Origin: Brevundimonas halotolerans
GTDB lineage: Bacteria; Pseudomonadota; Alphaproteobacteria; Caulobacterales; Caulobacteraceae
Assembly: GCF_003730275.1 (NCBI RefSeq)
Contig: NZ_QTTA01000016.1
Location: forward strand, 165,001-229,000
Direction of reading: 5' to 3'
Length of the DNA: 64,000 nucleotides
The translations under genes were made by a program, and so were the position numbers. The notes under the pieces were generated by a model, which was not told the origin of the DNA, ran no database searches, and saw only the letters and a program-made list of their open reading frames with translations. Positions 44,150 through 51,096 of this stretch are shown here, one piece after another. Each line of letters opens with the position of its first letter. Position 1 is the first letter of the stretch.

Positions 44150-44980
44150 TTAGCGGAACAGTCCGAGCAGGATGGAGGTCGAGGAGTTGGCGATCGACAG
44201 AGCCTGCACACCCAGCTGTTGCTTGGTTTGCAGCGCTTGCAGTCGGGCGCTTTCCTTGGCCAGATCGGCATCGACCAGGTTGCCCACGCCGGTTTCCAGG
44301 CTGTCCTGCAGCTTGCTCACGAACTTCAGGTGAGTGCTGAGGGAGTTGGAACCCGTGCCCAGACGCGCGAGAGCGCCGGAGACATTGTCGATCGAGGTGT
44401 TGATCACACCCAGAGCCGTGGCTGCGAGGGTCGAGGTGCCGATGGTTGCCGTGGCGGACAGGGTCACATTGGCGCCACCCAGGGACAGGTTTTCATCCTG
44501 CACCGTGATGGTCGACCCGGTCGCATTCGACAGAGCCTTGAAGCCCGCCGTCATCGAGTTGTCCAGCAGGTTGACGCCGTTGAACTTGGCATTCGAGACG
44601 ACGGTCGTGATCTGGTCACGGATCGACTTGAAGTCTTCGTTCAGGGCGCTGCGGGCGGAGGTCGTCAGCGAGGTGTCGCTGGCCGCCAGAGCCTTTTCCT
44701 TCAGCTGGATCAGTAGCTCGGAGACCGACTCGCCGGCGGCAATGCCGACGTCAACGGCGGATTGGCCGCGTTGCAGGCTGTCCTTGACGGCGTTCAGGGC
44801 ACCGATTTCCGAACGCTGGCCCTGGGCGATGGCCCAGATGGCGCCGTTGTCCTTGGCGTTCGACACCTTCTTGCCGGTGTTGATGCGCGACTGGACCACA
44901 CCGAGTTCGGCATTGGTGGATTGCAGGTTCTGCAGGGCGATCATGGCGCCCGTGTTCGTGTTGACGCTGTTCAGCGGCAT
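44150..44980 (-). CDS. Flagellin
   Basis: 276 aa. Short flagellin with intact conserved ends (NSVNTNTGAMIALQNLQSTN at the start, GVGNLVDADLAKESARLQAL and QQLGVQALSIANSSTSIL at the end). The variable middle is about 60 residues. A good ribosome site AAGGAA lies 9 nt before the ATG. It is preceded by a well-matched sigma-54 promoter (45053-45068) and by three palindromes at 45140-45207, so it is probably the more strongly controlled of the two flagellins. Confidence 0.96.
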   Translation of the reverse strand: MPLNSVNTNTGAMIALQNLQSTNAELGVVQSRINTGKKVSNAKDNGAIWAIAQGQRSEIGALNAVKDSLQRGQSAVDVGIAAGESVSELLIQLKEKALAASDTSLTTSARSALNEDFKSIRDQITTVVSNAKFNGVNLLDNSMTAGFKALSNATGSTITVQDENLSLGGANVTLSATATIGTSTLAATALGVINTSIDNVSGALARLGTGSNSLSTHLKFVSKLQDSLETGVGNLVDADLAKESARLQALQTKQQLGVQALSIANSSTSILLGLFR

Positions 44981-45052
44981 ACCGATATTCCTTGTTTCAA
45001 GGTGTCCGACGCCATTTTGGCTGCCGGGAGCATTTTGCTCGGTTCACTGACA

Positions 45053-45068
45053 AGCAAGACCAGCGCCA
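45053..45068 (-). promoter_or_regulatory. Sigma-54 promoter of the second flagellin gene
   Basis: On the minus strand the sequence is TGGCGCTGGTCTTGCT. The GG and GC doublets are separated by exactly 10 bases, and TGGC at -24 and TTGC at -12 both match the consensus TGGCAC-N5-TTGC. Transcription would start near 45041, giving a leader of about 60 nt to the flagellin ATG at 44980. Confidence 0.85.
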
Positions 45069-45139
45069 CCGCCGCCTTTCGGGGCCAAATCCCAAGTCAT
45101 TGTATTATATACGTTAGGTTGCCTTAACCACGCCTCTGA

Positions 45140-45207
45140 CCCGGCAGTTTCTGCCGGGCTCGACCAAAAAACGGCAGAAACTGCCGGGCTCACGGCAATT
45201 TTTGCCG
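45140..45207. promoter_or_regulatory. Three GC-rich palindromes, probable enhancer-binding sites (FlbD ftr-like)
   Basis: CCCGGCAG-TTT-CTGCCGGG (45140-45158), CGGCAG-AAA-CTGCCG (45172-45186) and CGGCAA-TTT-TTGCCG (45193-45207) share the core CGGCA-N5-TGCCG, all with a 3-bp A/T centre. They lie 72-155 bp upstream of the sigma-54 promoter, the usual distance for activator sites of sigma-54. By position and shape they resemble the ftr sites bound by FlbD in Caulobacter flagellar promoters; the match to the published consensus is from memory. The third site overlaps the last codons of the Rz1-like gene. Confidence 0.75.
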
Positions 45208-45504
45208 GTTCGAGCCTTCGGCCACGGCCTGTGCCGCCCGTTCGGCCATCAGGGTCGCGACCGCCAGTCGACGCGCCGCATCACAGGCCACCAGAGCCTC
45301 ACCGCGCGCCATATAGGCCGTCTCCAGATCCGCGAGCGTGGGCGATGGTCCCAGCGTGACGAGGCGGCAGGGCCGCGTCGCCTCGACCGGCAGGGTCAGG
45401 CGTACCGGCTCCGGCACAGAGGGCGGGCGCGTGCCGGCACAGCTCGCGGTCATGGTCATCAAGACGGCGCACCCGATCGGGCGCCAGGGGAACGTCGGCA
45501 TCAT
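45190..45504 (-). CDS. Rz1-like outer-membrane spanin lipoprotein
   Basis: 104 aa. Lipobox TASC gives Cys22, followed by AGTRPPSVPEPVRLTLP, a Pro-rich stretch typical of Rz1 (o-spanin) proteins. The remaining part is helical. It starts inside the coding region of the Rz-like gene in another frame, with 206 nt of overlap, the classic nested Rz/Rz1 arrangement of phage lysis cassettes. With the i-spanin it would fuse inner and outer membranes at the end of lysis. It is the last gene of the cassette. Confidence 0.75.
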   Translation of the reverse strand: MMPTFPWRPIGCAVLMTMTASCAGTRPPSVPEPVRLTLPVEATRPCRLVTLGPSPTLADLETAYMARGEALVACDAARRLAVATLMAERAAQAVAEGSNRQKLP

Positions 45505-45793
45505 CGGCCTCTCTTGCTTGCTGGATGGCCGTGGCGGTCACGCGCCCGACCTCGATTTCGGTTTGACGGACAGTTTCGGTCTCGCGGCTGACCATGCGGT
45601 CGCCGTCCCGCTCGGCCCGACGGGCATGGGCGTCAGCCTCAGCTGCGACCGCCCGGGACCGGGCCGCCTCCAGCCTGCGCCCCTGCAGATCGAACGGGTC
45701 CCAGCGCAGGCCCAGCCCACGCCCCGCTGCCAGCACCAGCCCGACAGCGACCAGGCCGACGATGACCCAGCTCCACGACCGCAGCGCCCTCAT
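45299..45793 (-). CDS. Rz-like inner-membrane spanin
   Basis: 164 aa from ATG 45793. An N-terminal signal-anchor helix (MRALRSWSWVIVGLVAVGLV) is followed by an Arg/Glu/Ala-rich coiled-coil region (EAARSRAVAAEADAHARRAE, RETETVRQTEIEVGRVTATA) and a C-terminus with DHDRELCRH, which fits i-spanins of the Rz type. The start overlaps the endolysin stop by 4 nt. The last third is shared, in another frame, with the Rz1-like gene. Confidence 0.78.
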   Translation of the reverse strand: MRALRSWSWVIVGLVAVGLVLAAGRGLGLRWDPFDLQGRRLEAARSRAVAAEADAHARRAERDGDRMVSRETETVRQTEIEVGRVTATAIQQAREADDADVPLAPDRVRRLDDHDRELCRHAPALCAGAGTPDPAGRGDAALPPRHAGTIAHARGSGDGLYGAR

Positions 45794-46176
45794 GCTGGAT
45801 AGACCTTCCGGTCCAGCTCGAAATGCGGACCGTCGCGCAGGCGCGGCCAGTCTCCACCCCAGACGATCTTCACGCCGCGCTCGCGCGCGGCCTGTTTGAA
45901 GGCGGCGGCAATCCGGGGATACAGCGGCCAGTCCCACCGCACCTGTCCATCAATGACCGCCGCGACGTCCACCGCGTGCCCGGTCAGATGGCGCGAGTTG
46001 AGCGTCCGGCTGGCCCCGGCCTTGACCAGTGCCGCCTGTCGCGCCGGGGACCGCAGGCCCTCGGTCACCATGAAGTCGACAGGCGACAGCGCCAGGGCCG
46101 CCCCGGCCACGGCAACCAGATCGGGGTGAACCCCCGCCAGCGCGCGGCGCGAGCGGGCGGAAAAGCGAAAGCTCAT
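45790..46176 (-). CDS. M15-family peptidase, endolysin-like
   Basis: 128 aa. Zinc-peptidase motifs of the VanY/phage L-alanyl-D-glutamate type: SRHLTGHAVDVA (His-x6-Asp pattern), TEGLRSPARQAAL with the substrate Arg, and GGDWPRLRDGPHFEL with the Asp and final His. It would cut peptide cross-links in peptidoglycan. No signal peptide, so export through the neighbouring holin-like protein is expected. Both ends overlap neighbours by 4 nt. Confidence 0.88.
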   Translation of the reverse strand: MSFRFSARSRRALAGVHPDLVAVAGAALALSPVDFMVTEGLRSPARQAALVKAGASRTLNSRHLTGHAVDVAAVIDGQVRWDWPLYPRIAAAFKQAARERGVKIVWGGDWPRLRDGPHFELDRKVYPA

Positions 46177-46448
46177 GGCCGACCTCCCGCCCCGATCCGG
46201 AATCGCACGCTCAGCGCCACCAGCTGCTGGGCGGTCGGCGCCACCAGATACAGCAGGGTGATCAGGGCGATCAGCATCAACAGCCGTTCGACAATGTCGG
46301 GCAGGGCCTCAACCGGCGCCCGCTCGACCGCCCGGTGCACCAGCGCCCACAGCGCCAGACTGGTCAGAAAGACGAACAGCCGCCGCCACAGCCAACGTCC
46401 TTCGGCCAGCGATGCGTCCTGTGTGTTCAGGGTCGGGGTATCGTTCAA
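46173..46448 (-). CDS. Holin-like small membrane protein
   Basis: 91 aa, starting at TTG 46448, which overlaps the previous stop (TTGA). Two hydrophobic helices (about residues 22-40, LWRRLFVFLTSLALWALVH, and 55-78, RLLMLIALITLLYLVAPTA) with a charged N-terminus. Size, topology and position immediately before an endolysin-like gene suggest a holin; no family signature is recognised. The TTG start would limit its translation, as expected for a lysis timer. Confidence 0.72.
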   Translation of the reverse strand: MNDTPTLNTQDASLAEGRWLWRRLFVFLTSLALWALVHRAVERAPVEALPDIVERLLMLIALITLLYLVAPTAQQLVALSVRFRIGAGGRP

Positions 46449-46609
46449 AGCTCGTCCTCCCTTTCTCTACGCTCCGGGCCACCCAACTCGCCGGCGATCT
46501 CGTCCAGACAGTCTTCCAGTGTCAGGTGGGCCGGGGCCTCCCACATCTCGGCATCCAGCAGGGGCAGGCCCCGATCCTGCGGTGCCCGGGTGTTCACGCG
46601 CCGGGTCAT
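46445..46609 (-). CDS. 54-aa acidic protein in the lysis cassette
   Basis: A short frame from ATG 46609: MTRRVNTRAPQDRGLPLLDA, then EMWEAPAHLTLEDCLDEIAG and an Arg/Glu-rich end. Its ATG overlaps the DUF2793 stop by 4 nt (ATGA) and its own stop overlaps the holin TTG, so it fills the gap exactly and is very likely translated. No family is recognised. Confidence 0.7.
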   Translation of the reverse strand: MTRRVNTRAPQDRGLPLLDAEMWEAPAHLTLEDCLDEIAGELGGPERREREDEL

Positions 46610-48000
46610 CCGACCGCCACCAGAACGATCAGGCCATCCGCCCCCGCCCCGCCCGTGCCGCCCGCCGTCACACCAGCGCCACCGCCTCCCCCGCCTGCGC
46701 CATAAAGACCGCCTGCACCGCCCGCATGGCCGACAGTCAGCGAGGCGTCGCCCCCGCCCCCACCGCCGCCACCTGGACCGTAAACCGGCTCGCTGACCGA
46801 TGTGCCTGAACTGCCGGGAGCGTCACTTCCGCCCGCACCGCCCTCGGCCGGGCGCAGCAGGGCTGATCCCGCGTCTCCGTCGTCGGCCGCCGAGATGACA
46901 TCGGCTGCGCTCAAGGCGCCTCCCGCGCCCCCGGAACCGCCCGAGACGCCGAACCAGAGACCGCCACCTGTCGCCCCGGCTTCGCCTCCCGCGCTCCCGG
47001 GCGCTCCGCCCTGACCGCCCCCGGCGGCGAGCAATTGCACCCCGTCTGACAGGATGCGGGAGAGTCCGCCGTCCATACCGGCGGCACCCCCGACCCCCAC
47101 CGTCAGGTACAGCGCACCCGGCAGGCTGTCGGTGGCCCAGACCGTGTGGCTCACGCCCCCGCCGCCGCCGCCACCACCGCCCGGTCGCTCGGTCCCGCTC
47201 GCCCCCCAGCCACCGGCACCTCCGCCACCGCCGGCCGCCACGACCGTCGCCTCGATCCAGCGCGCCCACTCCGGCGGGGACCAGCTGGCATCCTCGGTGA
47301 CCACCGTCGCCTCGCGTCGGGTCGCGCCTCGCGGAAAACTGACCCGGCCCGTCCCCGGATCGACCTTCATCGCCTCGGTCCAGGCCGAGCCGTCGGCGCT
47401 GACCTTCAGGCCAAAGGCATCCTCGCCGATCAGGCCCAGCTCGGCCCGCCCCGACCAACCGCTCTGCAGGATCAGCGACAGCACCTCGGCCGGACCGGCC
47501 TTGTTCAGCACCAGCCTCAGGTCACCCGTGCCACCGTCGCCGGTCTCGCGAGCCGTCCACAGCGCCGAGTTCAGCTTTGCCAGAAAGGGATTGGCCGCAT
47601 CCGCTGTGGCACCGATGCCCAGCCGCTCAAGGTTCTGAAGTTCGCCGAGAAAGGCCGCGAGCGGCGTCCAGTCCGCCGCGTGCCGGACCACGATCTCGCC
47701 CGTATCGACGATCACGGCGATCAGCCCGGCTGGAGCGGTCACCCGGATCCAGCCGTCGCCTTCCCTCCGCATCAGACTGCCCGCTGGATGCAGCGACCAC
47801 GCCGCCCCCTCGGCCCCGTCCGGCAGGATGTAGAGGGCGCCATCCGCGGGCTCGGTCGGCTGGGTCACCAGACTGCGGCTCGTGACGCAGCACTGCACCA
47901 GACCATCCAGCCGGGTCAGCGCCTCGTTCAGGGTCACATGTTTCTGCATCTGCCCGGCCGCCAGATAGGGCAGGCCCAGCCGTGCGCTCGTATCGCTCAT
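46606..48000 (-). CDS. DUF2793 protein with a long glycine-rich C-terminus (tail-fibre-like)
   Basis: 464 aa from ATG 48000 (GGGAGA about 7 nt upstream; TTG and GTG in-frame alternatives lie 3-6 nt earlier). The N-terminal DUF2793 domain is recognised from LGLPYLAAGQMQKHVTLNEAL and LDGLVQC. DUF2793 occurs in alphaproteobacterial prophages and gene transfer agents. The last 200 residues are a glycine-rich, beta-like region (GGGGGAGGWGASGTERPGGG, GGAGGLYGAGGGGGG), like glycine-rich adhesin tips of phage receptor-binding proteins. It is the first gene of the lysis cassette. Confidence 0.88.
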   Translation of the reverse strand: MSDTSARLGLPYLAAGQMQKHVTLNEALTRLDGLVQCCVTSRSLVTQPTEPADGALYILPDGAEGAAWSLHPAGSLMRREGDGWIRVTAPAGLIAVIVDTGEIVVRHAADWTPLAAFLGELQNLERLGIGATADAANPFLAKLNSALWTARETGDGGTGDLRLVLNKAGPAEVLSLILQSGWSGRAELGLIGEDAFGLKVSADGSAWTEAMKVDPGTGRVSFPRGATRREATVVTEDASWSPPEWARWIEATVVAAGGGGGAGGWGASGTERPGGGGGGGGGVSHTVWATDSLPGALYLTVGVGGAAGMDGGLSRILSDGVQLLAAGGGQGGAPGSAGGEAGATGGGLWFGVSGGSGGAGGALSAADVISAADDGDAGSALLRPAEGGAGGSDAPGSSGTSVSEPVYGPGGGGGGGGDASLTVGHAGGAGGLYGAGGGGGGAGVTAGGTGGAGADGLIVLVAVG

Positions 48001-48256
48001 CACCAATCTCCCGAAAAATCCTCGGAAGCAGTGTGATCAACCTGGCGACCCGGTCGGGAAGATCGCTGCGCCAAAAGACGAGCGCGTTGTTTTGGTGAAA
48101 TGTCTGGAGCGCAGCACGCACATTCAACCGTCCCGGGGCAGCGGGGAGGCATTGGAAGGGACGGGCGCCTCCCCGCTGGACGACAGTCAAACAAAGGAGG
48201 CCATGCCCGTCTGTCGTCACCCACAGCTACGGCGATCCGCCGCGGACGGATGCGAT

Positions 48257-48973
48257 CTACAGCGGCTGGAACTCGCCTTCGGCAACCACCGGGCCATCGG
48301 GACGATCCGGATTGGGCGTATGACCCGGCTCTTCCATGGACACGGCGACCGCAATGGCCTCTGTGGCCTGACCCACGATCACGCCCTCGAGATTGTGCCG
48401 CGAGGTGTCATGACCGTCGATGGCGCCGACCAGTTGCACGCCGCCCTCGTTCGGCAGGACCAGCCACAGGTGCGGGATCCGCGTGTCGCCTTCCATCTCG
48501 CGCGTCGGGGCCAGATACAGCTCACCCGTGGCGCTGTCATAAGCCAGGGTCAGGGCGGTGACGCCGTTGTCCAGCTTGAGCGTTGCGACCCGCGTAATCG
48601 ACCCGGCGACCGGCGTGGTGGCCGGATCGGGCGCAGGCGCAGGCGTGGCGATCATGATGGCGACGGCCGCCAGACTGGCGGCCAGCAGGCCTGTCGAGCC
48701 GATGGCCCAGCGGCGCCAGAAGGTGACAGCATTGTCGTTCGCCGCCCCGCCCGTCGCCGCGAGGATGCGCGGCCACAGGCTTGCCGACGGTTGCACCGGG
48801 GCAATACCGTCCGCCATATGGCTCAGCTGGTCATTCCAGCGGTCTACTTCGGCCCCAAATACGGGGTCCCGCGCAGCCTCGGCGCGCGCTGCGGCCTCCT
48901 CCGCCGGGCTCAGAACCCGCAGGGCATATTCGCCGGCCCGCGCGATGCGATCGTCGTCGTTCGAAGCGGTCAT
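48257..48973 (-). CDS. RskA-type anti-sigma factor
   Basis: 238 aa. The N-terminal cytoplasmic sigma-binding part (RIARAGEYALRVLSPAEEAAAR, RWNDQLSHMADGI) is followed by one transmembrane helix (WAIGSTGLLAASLAAVAIMI) and a periplasmic anti-sigma-K domain with YDSATGELYLAP and GQATEAIAVAVSMEEPG. It lacks the HxxxCxxC zinc motif, so it is of the RskA rather than ChrR/ZAS type. It overlaps the sigma gene stop by 4 nt. Confidence 0.92.
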   Translation of the reverse strand: MTASNDDDRIARAGEYALRVLSPAEEAAARAEAARDPVFGAEVDRWNDQLSHMADGIAPVQPSASLWPRILAATGGAANDNAVTFWRRWAIGSTGLLAASLAAVAIMIATPAPAPDPATTPVAGSITRVATLKLDNGVTALTLAYDSATGELYLAPTREMEGDTRIPHLWLVLPNEGGVQLVGAIDGHDTSRHNLEGVIVGQATEAIAVAVSMEEPGHTPNPDRPDGPVVAEGEFQPL

Positions 48974-49527
48974 TGTTCCAGACAGCTCCTCAGTTTCAGC
49001 AGCCCCCTGCGAATCCAGCTTTTCATCGTGCCGAGCGGCGTCTCTTCGCGCTGGGCCAGAACCTCATAGGTGACGCCCTCGAAAAAGGCGGTGCGGATAA
49101 CGCGGCTGACCTTTTCGTCGAGTTCATCGAGGCATACGCCCAGACGCCCGGCGTCATCCGCCAGTTCGATGTGGTCCAGGGCCGAGGGCGCGCCATCGGC
49201 CAGGTCATAGGCCGCATCCACCGGCACGCTGTTGCGCGCGATGGCCCCCGAGCGCAGCCGGTCGATCGACCGGTTCCGTGCGATCGTCACCAGCCACGTG
49301 ATGGGACTGGCGCGGCCGGGGTCAAAACTGGCGGCCTTGTTCCACACGGTCAGATAAATCTCCTGCATCACGTCCTCGGCCAACTGCCGGTCAGACAAGA
49401 TACGCAGGCATACGCCCATCAGCTTCGCAGAGGTCGCTTCATACACACGGCGAAACGCCGCACGGTCCCCCTGACCGGTCTGTCCGAGCGCTTCGGACAG
49501 GGCATCACGATCGAATACAGCGGTCAT
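48970..49527 (-). CDS. ECF RNA polymerase sigma factor (SigK-like)
   Basis: 185 aa from ATG 49527 (CAGGAGA upstream). Region 2 is KLMGVCLRILSDRQLAEDVMQ-EIYLTVWNKAA (given in part) and region 4 is DEKVSRVIRTAFFEGVTYEV plus GTMKSWIRRGLLKLR. The pairing with an RskA-type anti-sigma downstream identifies a membrane-stress or redox-type ECF module. The regulon is unknown; an autoregulated promoter upstream was not obvious. Confidence 0.95.
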   Translation of the reverse strand: MTAVFDRDALSEALGQTGQGDRAAFRRVYEATSAKLMGVCLRILSDRQLAEDVMQEIYLTVWNKAASFDPGRASPITWLVTIARNRSIDRLRSGAIARNSVPVDAAYDLADGAPSALDHIELADDAGRLGVCLDELDEKVSRVIRTAFFEGVTYEVLAQREETPLGTMKSWIRRGLLKLRSCLEQ

Positions 49528-49608
49528 TCGGTCTCCTGCCGACCCCAAGGGCGCCAATAGGCGGAGGGGAGCCTGCTTCGTCAATCCCTTCGGGCGGCAA
49601 AGCCGGTC

Positions 49609-50067
49609 TCAGTCGCCCAGATAAACGACCCGCTTCAGCTTGCGGTCCTGCTTCATTTCCTCGCGGTGGGTGTCAAAGACCCCCTGATCCCTGGCCTCGC
49701 GTTCCGACATCTCGACCCAGTGAGTCGATTCAATGTGCTTTTGCAGAGCTTTGGCCGCCAGCAGGTGACCCGGGAACAGGGCGTCGATGGCATCGCCCGC
49801 AATCGGCACGGTCCCGGTCACCGTATCGACGGTCAGATAGCCCAGCATGCGGGCAAGGGTCCCGGGCCCTGCCTTGACCCGCAGGCCCAGGATGATCAGC
49901 CAACCGCCCGCCCCGACGGTGTAGATGGTGCCCAGACCCGGGATCCATGTCAGAAGCGCGTCCAGCCCCAGACCGAACGGTCCGATACCGATCACCCGGT
50001 CGGAAATCTTCTTGATGCGCTCAACACTGAGCCAGACGTTCTCGACGTCAGCGACCGATTTGACCAT
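49609..50067 (-). CDS. DUF4112 membrane protein
   Basis: 152 aa from ATG 50067 (CAGGAGGG 5 nt upstream). DUF4112 signature: ISDRVIGIGPFGLGLDALLT, WIPGLGTIYTVGAGGWLI, GTVPIAGDAIDALF. Two short membrane-associated hydrophobic segments; a charged C-terminus. Function unknown. It is divergent from the endonuclease-family gene. Confidence 0.9.
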   Translation of the reverse strand: MVKSVADVENVWLSVERIKKISDRVIGIGPFGLGLDALLTWIPGLGTIYTVGAGGWLIILGLRVKAGPGTLARMLGYLTVDTVTGTVPIAGDAIDALFPGHLLAAKALQKHIESTHWVEMSEREARDQGVFDTHREEMKQDRKLKRVVYLGD

Positions 50068-50118
50068 GGTGCCCTCCTGCCCCGCTCCCCCAACGCACCA
50101 CGGAGACCGACGTTCATC

Positions 50119-51096
50119 ATGATGGCAAGACTCAAGGCCATATTTCTTTCGGTGTGGCCGGTTCTGGTCTGCCTTGCCCTGATCGGGCCGTGGTTGATCC
50201 CGGCGCTGGCGCATTTCAGCGGCAACGGACACCGCTGGGTCGACATCATCGCCCAGTTCACGGCCCCCGCCATGGTGGGGTGTGTCGCCGCTGTCGTTCT
50301 GGTGGCCTTCCTCAAGCGCCCGCCGCTCATGCTGGTGGCCCTCGCAGGGCTGTTGATCTGCGTCGCTGCCGTCCTGCCCCAGGCCGAACCGCGCCACGGC
50401 CAGCCTGACCGGGCTGCCCCCGTCCTCACCGTTTACTCGGCCAATCTGAATGCGGACAACAGCGACGTGGAGGCGATAGCCGCCAGCGTGCGACAGGCCC
50501 GGGCCGACATCGTCATCCTGATCGAGGTCAGCCCCGCCGCCTTCGCGGCCCGTGACCTCATCCTCGCGGACCACCCCCACCAAAGGGCTTCGGAGACTGT
50601 GGTCCCCCCGGGCGCGCGGGGCAGCGTCATCATCGCCTCGCGCTATCCCCTGTCGCCCGTCCAAATGCCTCGCGACCAGCTTTCGGCCCTGCACGCACGG
50701 GCCGAAACCCCGCTGGGGCCGCTGCATCTGGTGGGCGTGCACCTGACCCGGCCCTGGCCGTTCCAGTATCAATGGGGACAGATAATTCAGGCCGAACTAC
50801 TTGCGGATCGCCTCGAGGGTGTGACCGACTCCATTCTTGTCGCGGGGGACTTCAACACCGTCTCCAGCGCCCGCATCGGTCGCCAGATCAAGGCGCAGAC
50901 CGGCCTGACACCCGCCGGCGCCTGGCCCGGCACCTGGCCGACGGAACTGCCCTCGTGGCTGGGGATCGGAATCGATCACCAGTGGCGATCCGACGATCTG
51001 GTCTTCCTGTCACGTCGCATTGGCAAGCGGATGGGCTCGGATCACTACCCCGTCGTCACCCGCATCACCCGGGCCCGCCCTCAGCCCTCCCGCTGA
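50119..51096 (+). CDS. Membrane-anchored endonuclease/exonuclease/phosphatase family protein
   Basis: 325 aa. Two or three N-terminal transmembrane helices (residues about 7-30, 45-67, 70-88) precede a periplasmic EEP domain: LTVYSANLNADN, IVILIEVSP (catalytic Glu), GVHLTRPWPF, VAGDFNTVSSA and SDHYPVVTRI. This is the layout of YafD-like proteins. Substrate unknown. The 3' end overlaps the convergent cca gene by 16 nt. Confidence 0.9.
   Translation: MMARLKAIFLSVWPVLVCLALIGPWLIPALAHFSGNGHRWVDIIAQFTAPAMVGCVAAVVLVAFLKRPPLMLVALAGLLICVAAVLPQAEPRHGQPDRAAPVLTVYSANLNADNSDVEAIAASVRQARADIVILIEVSPAAFAARDLILADHPHQRASETVVPPGARGSVIIASRYPLSPVQMPRDQLSALHARAETPLGPLHLVGVHLTRPWPFQYQWGQIIQAELLADRLEGVTDSILVAGDFNTVSSARIGRQIKAQTGLTPAGAWPGTWPTELPSWLGIGIDHQWRSDDLVFLSRRIGKRMGSDHYPVVTRITRARPQPSR

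Noticed and set aside
46606-47240. GGC/CCG-rich stretch suspected as a nucleotide repeat
   Set aside because: It encodes the glycine-rich tail of the DUF2793 protein with varied codons, so it is protein-level low complexity.
45190-48006. Complete prophage
   Set aside because: No terminase, portal, capsid, tail-tube, repressor or integrase and no att-like repeats are seen on either side; only lysis and fibre-like genes.
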